Shown in pieces: positions 13,040-25,564 of a stretch of DNA of 64,000 nucleotides (position 1 is the first letter of the stretch; each line of letters opens with the position of its first letter). A program made the position numbers and the translations under genes. The notes under the pieces were generated by a model that was not told the origin of the DNA, did no database searches, and was given only the letters and a program-made list of their open reading frames with translations. This DNA comes from Pseudoscleropodium purum (taxonomy: Eukaryota > Streptophyta > Bryopsida > Hypnales > Brachytheciaceae), in contig OZ017798.1 of NCBI GenBank assembly GCA_963969395.1, positions 16,112,173 to 16,176,172 of the forward strand. Direction: 5' to 3'.

Positions 13040-14110
13040 TTCATTAACCCTATAATGTTGGAATGTTTGACTTCCAATGAATACTTGAATATTTTTTTTA
13101 AGCGATTGATTCCCACAATATGATGATTTCTTCAAAGGCCAAACTATCTTTATAGGGTTAACTTTATTCTATTAATTGGGTTGAAATTCTAAGAAAAATT
13201 AGTTAAAAATTTAATGTACATTGTCACAAACACTAAGTGTTTGATGGATAACATGTCCTTTTTCTACAATAGTTTGACTTCCAATGAATATTTTTCCATT
13301 TTTTAACCCTAGAACACTCAAGGAACCATTTTGTGCCTTCTAGATGATTTCAGATGGTCATAAGAAGACCTCAACAATAGAAATTTCATCCATTTTTTTT
13401 TATGATCTTATATGTTGAATTTCAAAGAGTGTCCAATGGAATTTTTGGTCTATTTGATATTTATTTCCATATAATTGAGAAATAATGAAAAAAAAATCGA
13501 TGACAAAATTTGCCATTTCAGTGTATTTTTGAGAAATTGAGTAAATCTGAAATTTCTCCTTGAAAATGACTTTTTCTGAGTTTAAGTCCAGCTGATGAAA
13601 TGAAGGTCTTCTACTCTAGTTCCTACTCCATTTCATAAAATTGAATATTTTATCGTAATTTGAACTTCAACTGTATTTTTAATGAGAATTAAATGAGAAT
13701 TATATAATGACATGGACACTGAATTTACACCATGATGTTTATCACTGTGATGTACATACATGGTGAAATTTTTAGATTTTTTGAGATAATTTTTTATTTG
13801 ATATGATTTTTTCTTCACTTTTTCTTCATTTTACATAAAAAGAAAATTTCTCAAAAAAATTTAAAATTTTCATGAAGTATAAAAAACATGTTGCTTTATC
13901 TCTAAAAAATAAAAATAAAAATTTTCATACACATCTACATACAAAGTGGCAACAAACTAAGTGAGGACAATGCTATGTGAAACCAGTGGCCATACGCCCA
14001 GGCGTTTCAGGGTTAAAGCAATTAATTCCCACGGTATTAGAAAATGATGATTTCCTCAGAGACCGGCCCGTCCTTACAGAGTTAAGGTGCCTGAAAAAAA
14101 TTAGCTTTCG
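13040..14110. repeat. Dispersed repeat family 2 (three fragments)
   Basis: The block 'tttgacttccaatgaata...ttttttaag.gattgattcccac' occurs at about 13065-13160 and, truncated, at about 13225-13310. The part 'aattcccacggtattagaaaatgatgatttcc' recurs at 14025-14095. Clearly related copies lie at 21520-21710 and 58215-58455, where an additional 'gtataggacagaagtgcaa' block is shared. No coding region is visible, and the class is unknown. Confidence 0.65.
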
Positions 14111-14149
14111 TCAAATGTAGAGACTCTTTCCCCGCCGATTGACCATATT

Positions 14150-15500
14150 CAAATAATCAAGAACATTTCTGACCGAGTCTGATCAATTCTCCAGTTTTTG
14201 TCAATTATTTTTCCCCTTCAAGATTTCATTTCACTAATGAATGCCCATCCCTAACCCCCATGACCCCATCCCTACGAGCCCTTCTCCATAAACATACTTT
14301 GATTGGTCATATTGAGTGAACGTTGTAAATGAATGTCACAGGCCACACTGATAAGTTGTCCACCAACCCTCTCTTCAACGTCTCAAAATTCAAAAAGCTA
14401 AAGAATAAAGCACGATTTCTCCCTTCAAGACCCTCAACGGTGCTCAAATTTAAAAGCTAGCATTTGAGCACGGACGCATCTTTCCCTCCGTGATAAAATT
14501 CAAAGTGCTTACACTGCTGATCCCTATTGCAGGATGGTTGGTTTACTTTCGGTGATGGAACTCCAAAGCCTCCGAGCTGCCAGGTGCAACACCACATTGC
14601 AAGAATACAGGACAAGTTTCTCCGTTCAGTTTACAACTGGCAAGTGTTCAGAAGCTGCAAGACTGCCTAGAAGAGTCTTCAGAACCATTCTAAATCACCT
14701 AGACCTACAACTACAACCTTCTCTACGATCGAAGACAAGTTCCGTCAGTTTGACAACTTCAGATTTGAACAGCAATCCATTAGCAATCCTACTGCAAGGA
14801 GTAAACCAACAGTGTACACATATTTGCAAAACATTCAAATCCGTTATCTCCATTCAAATACCGAATAAACACAGTTCCTCTTCCCCATGGAAATGGACAA
14901 CAGAGACTCGCAACATCTGGCGATAGCTCGCCCCTCTAGAATTCAGGGTACTCTGACTACGTAGAGGATTGTACTAAGCAGTCGGGGTTCAATCAAGGAA
15001 TTTTGTAGACAGTGAAGAGGCAGAACAGAATCTCAACCGATACAGATATTTACATTAAGGCTGGGATCAGTGCACCACTGCTATGCAACCGATCACATGT
15101 GAATTCAAAGACTACATACTCACAAACAGATACAACACAACGACACACTATCAACATTCGAAAAGACAGAATCCAGACGATGATATTTGACAGCTCAACG
15201 AGCACAAAAGTGCTCTGAACATGCGAGATTCCTTAAAGGTACCTGTCCAAAAAAATGGAATAAGGAAATACCTGCACAGAGAAGGATTCAATACTGCCAG
15301 ATCTAAGGCAAGTGGTGCCTCCACCGCCAGAACCTACGACTGATCTGAAAAAGCTAAGAAGCAGATTGGAGGATGCGAAAAATATGTCCAACTCCAAAGA
15401 TGCAAAATTCAAGTGCATCCTGCGAAGTCTACAGAATCCTACTTTAATAGATAATGAAGTAACTCTCCTACGACACAGCACAGAAACGGCTTAAGAGATG
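14150..15500. other. Low-AT gene-island flank, unassigned; possible remnant coding frame
   Basis: Base composition here is like the reticulon gene, not like the spacer. On the plus strand a splice-acceptor-like 'cctattgcag' precedes a frame from 14533 to 14868 that is open except for one TAG at 14668-14670. Its peptide begins DGWFTFGDGTPKPPS and later reads EDKFRQFDNFRFEQQ. A second frame (14534-14926) is also open, so stop-poor composition is a simpler explanation than a gene. I recognise no family. From about 15230 rightward the sequence is probably the 3' untranslated region of the minus-strand reticulon gene. Confidence 0.3.
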
Positions 15501-15632
15501 GAGACGTCCGAAGATGAAGGTATACGTCCAGCCTCTACAAATGCAGCACAGATACATCCATATGTACAAAAACCCTTCACCCACCGAAACTTCAGAGCAC
15601 CTTCTCTTAAGATTCCCAAAGGCAACCCTGAT

Positions 15633-17189
15633 TTAGAGCACTTTCTTCTCCTTAGCTGGAGCTCTAGGGATCTTGCGCAGGACAGCGTCATCCAACTTCT
15701 TGTAGTGGACATTCGCGGTATCAACAGCTACCTTCGCGTGATGATCAATGACATCCTCATACGTGTCGTACACGAAAGGAATCACGTGCAACAAAACCAC
15801 ACCTATCACAACAGTTTAGAATTTTAGGTCGCATTTAAGAGAACTACAATCAAATAAACTATTCCTCTGGGAGAGGATGATAAACCAAAAATCAGATAAA
15901 TAAGACGATTTAATTTCAACTCAAATTGAGTGAATGAACTCACCAATCCAGATACAGGTGAGCAAGTTGAACCAAGATGTAACCGTAGATACCAGCCACA
16001 ACAAAGCAACAACCTGGGAAGAGATACAACAGAACTATCAGATCTCGTCCACATGTGAAAGTTCAAGACTCTAAACCCAGGATGCACCTGTCGGCAAGAG
16101 CTTTTCCAGTGACCTCAATGCAGTCAGTCGAGAGTATGGACACAATTCAAATACGTATGTGTGAGTCAAGACTCAAGCAAACAGCATCAACATTTACCTT
16201 GAGGAAGAGCTTGAAATCCTTGCCAAGTGCTACATCCCGGGCGATGGCCAAAACCCTATTCAGCTCCACGCTGAAAGTGTTTGCCGCCCTTGTGACGAAG
16301 TCCTCAGAAACAGACAGCTCAGGAACTGGGGGTCCGGGCCTACACAGAGACAAGGCACTACCAAACTCAGAACCTCTCAATTTACAGGAAATCAGATGCA
16401 ATTATCAATCCCGCCACAAAATACTACCGCCAGGTCATTCTCAAATGAGGAAAATGACTACATACCGGTTCAAAAGAGCGGCAACATTCGCCCAGACGAA
16501 AAGGATAACCACCACGAACATAAGGATGTTCGAAAGAAGGGTCAGGAAGGTGTAGCCTGACTTCTCCAAGAGAAACCAGGTAAGGGTAGATCCACCTAAG
16601 ACACCCGCGGATAAATATTTGTCCTTCCACAAGAACGAATCAGCAGCTGTACAGGACAGAAAAGGAGATGAGCGAACAGATCTTCATCTGAATTCTTTAA
16701 CAAATCGTCTCTCAGAAACTCTGCTTCAAAATCCGAGAAAAAATTGAGATCCCGACGTAGTCAAAGAAACACAAGGGGACAAACGGTAGACTTCGGATAA
16801 TCGCAGAATGACAGGAGTCATAAACTTGCATGCAATTACAATTGATTTACACCCTAAATGTGTATGCGAACCAAAAAGGCGAGACAACAGCCGTGTGAGA
16901 AATCAGAAGTGTCGTAACTACTACTAGATAGAAGAATTATTGCGACAATCGTACGAGGGGTCTCTCAAAAGATTGACGTCCTCAGCTAGAAAAGAATCTC
17001 ACCTCGGCCTCCACCAAGAATTTGGTGCACGTTCTTATCCTTGGTCAAGAACCGGTTGCCCGGTCCATACGCTGAGGCATACCCTGAGGAGGGAGCCGCT
17101 TCGGTAGCAGGCATTCTGTATACTGCCTGAGAGGCAGTGTCCTTCACAGACTCCACCGTGGGGTTCGTGATATCACTTTGTTCGGACAT
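15633..17189 (-). CDS. Reticulon-like protein (RTNLB type), 5 exons
   Basis: The exons on the minus strand are 17189-17003, 16646-16466, 16339-16198, 16013-15944 and 15802-15633. Every junction is GT-AG and in phase, giving 249 aa plus stop. Residues 1-62 are a polar, variable N-terminus. The reticulon domain starts at HQILGGGRAADSFLWKDK and runs to the end, with two long hydrophobic hairpins (GVLGG...NVAALL, and VVALLWL...VIPFVY) separated by a polar loop containing PELSVSEDFV. It ends in VYDTYEDVIDHHAKVAV and a lysine-rich tail ending KKVL. Reticulons wedge into the cytosolic leaflet and curve tubular ER; plant RTNLBs also act at plasmodesmata. Size and layout fit short plant RTNLBs. A KKxx-like basic C-terminus fits ER retention. 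The start codon follows a purine-poor leader, and a short 5'UTR intron (about 17290-17217) is possible. The family call is secure; the paralogue is not. Confidence 0.93.
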
Positions 17190-18230
17190 GGCTGCGGCGT
17201 TAACTTGTCAAATCTGCTGAAGGTCCAACCTCAGTCAACACCAAGCACAGTCGCAACATTTGCAATTATTCCCAGAGCCAGCACACTCACCCGGAGCCAT
17301 CAAGAAACACAAACTCACTAACTGGAAACACCGCACGCCTCTCCCACCAACACAGAAAGACACTCTCCTCCCTAGGACACCGCTGTAAACCACCGCAACA
17401 ACGATCGCAACCAAAAATAGCTACACATTTCACTAAACAGATTCAAATGGCCTAATCAAAAGGAGAAAACAGAACTCATGCCAACTCTCGTCAAAGCCAC
17501 GTCACTATCCTCTGACCTTCCAAAAACACGAAAGACGACCAAGAATAACGCACCAACACAAATCTCACACCTCTTAAAACATAGCAAACATCAAACCTCT
17601 CCACACGACTCACATCACCTAACCCCGACCACAGTAGGCGCAAATTTTTGAAAAAAACTCGAGATAAGACCGTTACTGTCCCGGGAAACAATCCGAGCTC
17701 GACTTCCTTCCACCTACCACTTCACCTTGCCACTCACGCTTTGCCATTCGGTGCACCACCGACGACAACAACAAGAGCAAAGAAGCATAGAAAACGAGCT
17801 TCGGGAAGAGACGAAGCTTACTTGGACCGGGAAGAGCGATCCGCTTGGTGCCGCCCGAATTTCGACGGCGGAGTTTGTGACAAGGAAGCTAAGGTGAGCA
17901 GCGCAACTGAGCGCGAGACCTAAGGTCGGAGCAATCGAGTGGGGAATTAGAAGGGCTGGCAGAGCGTCTTCGGAGACAAAAGGGTTGGGACTTGGGAGAG
18001 GAGGAGTGGGGAGCATGAGGGAACTTGAGGGAGCGAGCAGGGAGCGGCCGGGTGGCAGGAGCGTACAGGTGGGAGCGGGAGGGTGGAGGACGGGGGGAAG
18101 GGTGGCCCGGGCGGCATGCACGGCGGACGGGTGGCAGGAAGGGGAACAGGTGGGAGCGGGTCGGTGGCAGCGAGGGGGATGGGTGGCTCATGAAGCGCCA
18201 TGGAAATGGGGTTAAATACACTGGTTTATC
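17190..18230 (-). promoter_or_regulatory. GC-rich leader/promoter region of the reticulon gene
   Basis: The region directly upstream of the reticulon start is GC-rich and peaks at 17.9-18.2 kb. There the minus strand is extremely C-rich and the plus strand carries many GGG/GGGG runs. Overlapping open frames on both strands at 17648-18237 are compositional. The position and the abrupt return to AT-rich DNA after 18230 fit a promoter/5'UTR island. The exact transcription start cannot be seen. Confidence 0.5.
18040..18190. repeat. G-rich imperfect tandem duplication
   Basis: The module 'gggtggcaggag...acaggtgggagcggg' (about 18050-18090) recurs as 'gggtggcaggaa...acaggtgggagcggg' (about 18129-18161), roughly 79 bp apart. 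Several G-runs of three to six on the plus strand could form G-quadruplexes, with the C-rich strand being the sense strand of the reticulon leader. Confidence 0.6.
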
Positions 18231-18272
18231 TTATTAGTATGGGCTTATTAGTGTGGGCTTATTAGTGTGGGT
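18226..18272. repeat. Short tandem repeat, about 16-bp unit, three copies
   Basis: The unit 'gggcttattagtgt' is repeated in tandem next to the GC-rich island; the first unit carries 'tta' variants. A minor feature at the island/spacer boundary. Confidence 0.7.
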
Positions 18273-21200
18273 AGGTGACATTAATTTGTCATAGTATGGT
18301 GACTTAACAGTATGGTGACCATATAGGGGAGTCAGAATAGAGAAGTCCCCTTCCTCAACTTGCTGGGGAAAAAAATGGATTGGAAAAAAATTCTAATTGA
18401 ACTTCCTAAATTTTTTGTCTTCAATTTAAAGAATAATTAATTATAAAATGAACTCAATGACCAAGTCAAAGGTCAGTGTCACTCTCCTTTATAGAAGCAC
18501 TACAATAGAATTGACAACAATTCCTTAAATTCTAAAGAGAGAGGTATCTATTGCTAGATCAAGGGAGAAGACAATGCATGGGGGGAACAATAATTGTCAA
18601 TTGTCCTTCACTATATTGACTATTCAGCCATTGTAATATTTAGAGGAATTGCGTAGATACATTAGAACATATCAAATAAAGCATTGTATTGGTCAAAAAA
18701 TTCTCTCAAGGATAGACCAAAAAGTTAATTTGAAGACTTATGGTTGTTTACCACAATTAAGGGGCATCTTGCATGCCAAGGAAGACAAAAGGATTCCTAT
18801 AAATAGATAAGAATGTTATGTATTTGGTGGTGGAAACCTAGCTTTCATTGGATTGGGGAAAGAGATCTAATTGAACTAGCTAAAATTTTGTCTCCAATTT
18901 AACCCCTAAATATTTTTGACTATGTTTTCAACAAAAACGCTCCAAAATTGTCATTTCTAGTACAAATATCAAAAAAATTTAAATATATTTTGGAACACAT
19001 ATAACCATAGGATCTTGTAGTACATTGTTTTGAAAAGATGTGGGAAAAAATTCAACATTTTCCACCAAGTGGATTGCAAGATACTATTGACAAAAATCCT
19101 TTTTTGGCCCCTATAAAAAAAAATAAGCAACTACACTTCACAAGGTCACATTTGTATGAAAAATGTCCAAAATAGTGGAGCTTCTTTTTTAAAATTCTTC
19201 AAGTCAAGTTGGCTATATGCTTGAAAATTTTCATATCATTTGGAATTGTACAACAGATAAGAGAAAAATAGCAAGCAGAAAAAATTAGAGAATGATTCAA
19301 AATACTAAATTGTTAAGAATTTAGTTATGGAATTGAAAAATGCTAATCTCAATGTTTATAATATTGAAATAAACAATCTACATCCAATGGTTTCATTTTT
19401 TTAAGAAATATTGAAAATTGAGTTAAAATAAAGAACTTTTATTAAAGTTTATATTAGAGTAGAGATTCCATAATTATCTGCAAATTAAAAAATGTCATAA
19501 TTTTCATCTCATTAATCTAAATGGAACGATTCAAAGCTTTCAATGTACATGATAATCTAGAAAACCAATTTCAAAATTTTATTTCTTTAAAAAGTGATTC
19601 TTCGAGAAGTTATTGAATTGCTTAGGCTACCCGTAGATCAATGAAAATTACATCTCATATAATAATTTTTTCACCATGTAGGCAAAACTAATGGAAATTG
19701 TTGGGCCTTACAGATACTCTTTGGGCCCATGTTTTGTGAAATTTTCAAAGAAAAAAAAGAAAAATTCCGTTTGTAGTGAATTACCTATATTGCAAAAAAA
19801 AAATGCAATTCGGTCCTTTAAGGATTAAGGGATGATTAATCCTTCAATGAATGTGATGACAAAGTCACAAGTTAGTGTAAATCCTCCTAAAGTCAAATTA
19901 GTATAGAATTAACAACAAACCCTTGGATCCTACAAAATGAGTTTTGGCAAATGTTTTATTCTTTAGTCCTTGAATCTTTTTCAAAACATTCCCACAATTT
20001 TGCTTATATTTGTGTATGAATATATCATTCACTTTGCTTTCATCAAATTAATTATAAAGAAAGGTTATTTTGTAAATATCCAAGTTTTACTTTTGATGAA
20101 TACAATTTTTTTTTGACAAAGCATTGATCAAAAGCCTTGTATTCATCATCCAAAATATAGACTTCAAAGTGTTTAGGGGTTAAATTAGAAATATTCTACG
20201 AAATTTGTTTTTTACCATACAAATTTTTTTGACAAAATCATTTTTTTGAAATCGTATATTTATTCTTCAAAATATTTTTGTCAACTTTGACTACAAAATA
20301 CAATATTTTAAGTTTCTAAAACATTACAAACATCATTTCTAAGCGAGCTAGCATTCAATGGGGGATGATGAATGCCTTTGAGTAAATACCAAGGGAGCAA
20401 AGGTAAGCATCCTCATGTGGGCATTTGCCTTTTGCCTTTTTAAGAGTGGCCTCATTATAAAATAAGAAGCCTAAATATGTCTATGTTTGAATAATGAAAA
20501 CAACTTGTCTTTTTATGATGTGCTAATGGCAAAATTTGTATAATAACTCACACTAAATATTATTTATTCCTAAAAGGACTTGAGTGTATTTGGCCCCCAT
20601 GTAGAAGGTACAATTTGGGATACAAAATTGTATTTCATAAAGGAGGAACATTAGAAGAGATTTGAGGGTAATGAAGGGTTATTTTAGAATGTGTTCCCCT
20701 TTTCAAGAACTACAATAGTGTACTTAGAATAATTAATAATTCAAATTCAAAAGTAATAATTTATAATTAAATTTTAATATCTAACAAGGCATTGTTTCAA
20801 CCATGTTAAACTACAAATGTGGCAAAGTTCCCATAATTCCTACAATCCAAAAACTTGCAATCTTTCAAAGCCTTCAAATCTCTTCTATCATAAAGTAGAC
20901 CAACCTATTACCACCTTGACAAGCAATTTGACAATGTTAGAGCCAATTCTAATAGGGGCATCTATTTTTTAAAAGTGTGCATGTTTCATGAATCAAATTC
21001 AAGTGAAATTATAATTTTCCAATTAATATTGTAATTTTTGTGAATTTTTGAAGTTGGCTGCTCTAAAATTATAAAAATGCCCATATGTAAGTCATAAAAG
21101 TTAAACCAACAACTTAGTATTGCCATAAAGTATATCTATTAGCACACAAATATTAACCAATCAAAGATTGACACATTATTCAAGTTAGAATTAATGCTCT

Positions 21201-21519
21201 AGTTTTGTAAGTAAAGTAAGTGGAAATAGAGAAGTTTTGTAGTGGTAATGGGGTCGAAAGCTAGATGGTGGTAATAGAAAGATGACGGCAATGAGTTGGT
21301 CTACCTTAATAATTTTTTTAGTCCTCTAAAGTCTTCAAGGTCTCATAACATTCATCAATAACATGCACTGTCACTACCTTGTCATTGTAATAGATGGTGT
21401 GAACAAGTAGGGGCTTGATGTGACAAGCAGAGTGCATGAAGGAAAAGGTAGTAGGCACAAAGGCTCCAAAATGTTACATTAACGTATGCTCGTTTCTTTT
21501 CAAATGCAATTTTAACCTT
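18273..21519. other. AT-rich spacer, no gene seen
   Basis: AT-rich DNA with decayed repeats. 'ccttgaatctttttcaaaacattccc' and similar fragments appear non-coding. No open frame of useful length is present. Confidence 0.55.
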
Positions 21520-21710
21520 GTAATGATACCGCAGACTCTAAGTGTTTGACAGATGACAGAGAATTCTCTCCTGTATAGGACAGAAGTGCAACTATTCATC
21601 CTTGGAGTTTTGTTGTGAGAAGGGAACATCTTCTACAATAGTTTGACTTCCAATGAATATTTTTCCATTTTTTTAAGTGATTGATTCTCACGATATTAGA
21701 AAATTTGCCA
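21520..21710 (+). repeat. Dispersed repeat family 2, fuller copy
   Basis: It shares 'ctaagtgtttgacagatga', 'gtataggacagaagtgcaa', 'ttcatcctt.gagttttgtt', 'acaatagtttgacttccaatg' and 'aagtgattgattctcac' with copies near 13.04-14.1 kb and 58.22-58.45 kb, in the same order and orientation. No protein is visible. Confidence 0.7.
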
Positions 21711-24045
21711 TAAGCTTACTTATTTTCAATTGGCAGCAGACAGCTTCAGTGGCATGTTGAAACTGTATGTTTCAGTGGCAGGAAATTCACTCAGCAGCTT
21801 TGTCATGACCCACTTTGGAAGTAGAATAAGTCCAGTTGGGGATCCCCAGGGAGTCCAAATCTCTGCACCAAACTGAAGGTACCCCCCCCCCCCAACTCAG
21901 TCAATTGGATTTGGGATTCAGAAACCAAGATCAGTCCAGGAGGAATTGGTTATGCATTGGGCGTCATTAGAAATACTTAGTCTAATTGTGGAATGTTGGT
22001 TCAAAACGTTAAGTTAGACCCACATGAATCACCCAAAAGAGTTCGTTTGCAGTACGTCTTCAGCTTGTGCAAGCAAGGGCTGCATCAATAGGGAGTGCTA
22101 GCATGTGAGCTTAAAATCTGTGAGCCCATGAGCTTTGGAGTCTATATTATAGACACCTTCTATGTATGATTCAATGGTGTTTATGTTGTAGGTACTTACG
22201 TTGTAAACTTTAAATTTGCATGTTATAGGGACATATGTTATAAACACCTTTGAATGGCTATAGATATATATTCCTACAACTAGGTTTAAGGTTCATACTT
22301 AAACTCATGTCCCTACACTCACAAGCTAGCATCTTTGCTATGCTAGCCAAATGTATTGTAATGTAGTTGAGTAGACCTACGTGACTGAAGGGTTTACCTT
22401 ACGAGAAGGTTGAATTTGGCATAAATTAAGTCATTTATGTAAAAAAAAAGTGTCACATGTTAGGCTTGCAAAGGGTATGAAGTGATGAAGACCGTTATAA
22501 ATCGAATATAGAAATTCAATTTTGGCACTAATTTTAAGTGTCAAATCAAACCTACGCGTAAGATGTTGGAGATAGTTTGACCAATAGAAATAAAAGGTTG
22601 TATATGGTACTATCTTGTCATGCTACTATTTTGGAACCAATCAATGAAAGATGAAAATTCAGTCAATTTTGAAAATATAAGCTCACAATTTCAAAATGAA
22701 ATACTTTATAGTTGATTTATAAACATTTTATAGAAAATAATTGTACCAAATCTCTAATTGTATTTCCCAACATCTTCTTTTGTAATACAAACCTCAACAA
22801 AGATGCAAAGCATATAATTTTGAGCACAAATTTATTTTGTCTAAGACCATTGGGGCTTTAGGGGTCAATTGTGCAATCTAGAAAAATAGTCTCAATTTCC
22901 TTGAAGTGAAATAATAATATGTTACTAGGATTGTGCAACCCAACCCTAATTTTTTTGGTCTATAATGTATATCTAGAATTTAGATCTTTATATGTTTGGG
23001 TCCATACCAATAACATCACTTAATAGAATCGTTGCAGAAAGAGGAAAAACTTAAACCAATTTTCTTTCATGAGTTTGCTAGTATAGCCACAACAATAATG
23101 GGAAGTTATATATATAAGAAGCAAAGATTGATTTTTATTCTAAAATTCATAGTCAATTCATTCAAAGTTTGTATATGCATGCTGAGAGAAGGGGAATTCT
23201 TATCATTCAATTGATAGCAAAACAAATCTAAAATACTTTGATAGTGCATTTCAAAAACCCATAGCGAATTTACATTTGGTTTGAAAAACATATTTTCATT
23301 TGCTATTGTTTACTCTCACATTTGTCTATTGTTGCCGAATAGTGAATTTGACATCTTCATGTCAAGTACGTTTTTTAGAAATTTGGATTCACAATCTTTA
23401 ATTTTTTTATGATTTATTCCAATGAGTGCTCAAATTTTTTCATGGAATGCCATTTTAAGATGGTTACTCCCCAACTTTATTACACAAAGTGATTACGTCT
23501 ATCTAATCTTTTTGATGCTCAACATTCAAATCACTTAACTATCTGCATTAAAATTCTAATGATGGTATAAAGCTTTAGATAGGGTGCCAATAATATTTCA
23601 TCATATTAGGCCAATATTTTTTGAATAATTCCAACTTAAAAAAAATTACTATTAGACTTAATATGCACTTGTCATATATTTGAATAACTATATAAACGTA
23701 TTTACCATCCTATAGACGAAGGCATCTATTTGGTCTACACTAGGCCTATCTACCTTACTAACCTATGACTGTTGGTTTCTTTTTTGTTCTTCATTGCATT
23801 TTTAATAATGAACAAAAATCTACCTAAAACTGAAACAATTTAAAAATATATATTTCGACAATATTTTTCCCTTTCTCAAATAAATAAAATTGCAAAATTG
23901 CTATAAAATCTTGGATTGGTATAGTACTTTTGGAATGAATCTATATACTTTTGAATGAAGCACTAATTTATTAATTGTATTTCATATATTTCATCCATAA
24001 CCATAGATGAAATACTCTAGTGAAATTCTCTTTTTGCACTTACAA
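21711..24045. other. Spacer with a poly-C tract and dispersed repeat fragments
   Basis: A run of about ten C lies near 21882-21893. A segment at about 22415-22500 (ggcataaattaagtcattta, then poly-A, gtgtcacatgtta, gatgaagacc) recurs in similar order at 25556-25640 just past the GC-rich patch. No gene is supported. Confidence 0.5.
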
Positions 24046-24049
24046 TGTG

Positions 24050-24340
24050 AAACACACAACTTCACTTCAAGAGGCTTTATCATTGTATTATTGTAGAATT
24101 AGCTCACTTTTTAAGTAAGGTCCTATTCAAACTTCCTCACATGTAGCTTTTGTCAATGCTAACTGTCTACACCTTTAGTCAAGGATAATATACTAAATAA
24201 AGAACAATAACATTGGAGGCTTTGTCTATATAGTACTAATTGACTTTTCAAGTAAAGCCCTACTCAAACTTCCTCACAACCACTGTAAACTTAGCTTTTG
24301 CCAATGCAAAGCCTCCTCCAACACCATCAAGATCAAGTCA
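24050..24340. repeat. Imperfect tandem duplication, about 150 bp
   Basis: 'gaggctttatc...aagtaaggtcctattcaaacttcctcac...tagcttttgtcaatgc' is followed by 'gaggctttgtc...aagtaaagccctactcaaacttcctcac...tagcttttgccaatgc'. The second ends 'aaagcctcctcc', which is the complement of the start motif, so the pair may belong to a short inverted-repeat element. A fragment also occurs near 10960. Confidence 0.6.
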
Positions 24341-24669
24341 ATAAAAGATCTATTTATGACTTATTTATTGGTTTTAGATCAAAGGGGAGGGGCTTGCTAA
24401 AGTTTGAATAGCAAGTTACTACTAATCTAGAGACATAATCTCTCATTGTCTAGCTATTTATACAAGTACTTGCAGCCTTCACTCAATGACTTTGGCCTTG
24501 GCACACCAATAAGGTGATAATGAGTTCAAATTAGAGCATTGGCGAACTACTTACCACCATAATCTTCCTTATTATGCTAAAGGAGGTAAGAGTGTCAAGT
24601 GACTTCGTTGTCATGCAGGGATTTGAAAAATTTGAACGGTCTATCCTTCTAAGAAAGGCATCTATCCAT

Positions 24670-24915
24670 ACCTTAAGTTAGGTTGGTTGGTTGATTGTTT
24701 TGTTTTTTTGTTTGTTACATTGAAATCTATAAGACTATGCCTCCCCTGGTCGTGTTCTTGACATTGTCGGAAAGCCCTTTGCAAGGAGGAATACATAGGC
24801 TTTGTTTTGTGTCATTTGAACCTACAACATAAAAGTTATCGAATTTCAAATTTTTTTAAGGATTAAAAAAATTAGAAAACTACTTTTACTTTTATTTTGA
24901 CAATGACAACGCATA
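24670..24915 (+). repeat. Dispersed repeat family 3, single copy
   Basis: The ordered motifs 'tttgttacattgaaatct', 'gtcggaaagccctttgcaaggagg', 'ataggctttgttttgtg', 'ttgaacctacaa', 'attagaaaac..ctttt' and 'ttattttga' match the cluster at 61440-62200. Transposon class unknown; non-coding. Confidence 0.65.
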
Positions 24916-25029
24916 GTACTCAATGATGCAATTTTCCATCTAAGCTTTAGGTACATGAGGCTTTTGACAATTGAGCCATTCCCAACACAACACAAGATTC
25001 GTTCACACCGGCTAACCTTCTTCTTCTTC

Positions 25030-25560
25030 TTCTAAAGCTACTTGTTGAAGTTTCAACACCAAACAATGCTAAAGTACTCTACCTCTGGGATTCCGCACGG
25101 CACAGCACCATGGGAACTGGTCAGACCTCTGATTCCCTCCGAGTGTGAACATCACGTTCCCATCTTTTCGGCCATAGTGAGTGAAAAGGCGCGTGATGTG
25201 GAATTGCTGGGAGCCACGAGTTGGGAACTTGGGAACTTGACGGCGAACACCATTGGGACGGACCACTGCGGGGAGTGGAAGAAGAAGCCGTGGCAGCCAA
25301 CCAACCAGGGCTCAGATAGGCGGGGCAGCCAGATTTGGTGGGGCACTGTGGCAAACGGCTTTTTGGGGGGATCCCGTGGAGATGCGTCAGGGGCCACTGC
25401 TTTCTAACGACCCTTTGCCGGGGGCGGTTTCTATACTTCTTCACCGCCCCCTGCAAATGCCCTTCATCCATGCCGTGTTACGTTTTGGGGGCTCTTGCCA
25501 GGATGCCGGTCAGTTCAGGCGGCCTCCATGTAACAACATTTAACCCTACACGTCAGATTC
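25030..25560. other. Isolated GC-rich patch of unknown nature
   Basis: About 500 bp of GC-rich DNA sits abruptly in AT-rich spacer, about 1.3 kb upstream of the FAD6 leader. It has overlapping open frames on both strands (121 aa plus, 116 aa minus), but none has a recognisable domain or flanking splice structure. 'gggaacttgggaacttg' is a small direct repeat. It could be a solo terminal repeat, a decayed gene fragment or a distal regulatory island. Single copy within this window. Confidence 0.4.
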
Positions 25561-25564
25561 GGTA

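Noticed and set aside
17648..18237. Several Pro/Gly/Arg-rich open frames up to 135 aa on both strands
   Set aside because: A compositional by-product of the GC-rich reticulon upstream island; frames overlap on both strands and lack domains.
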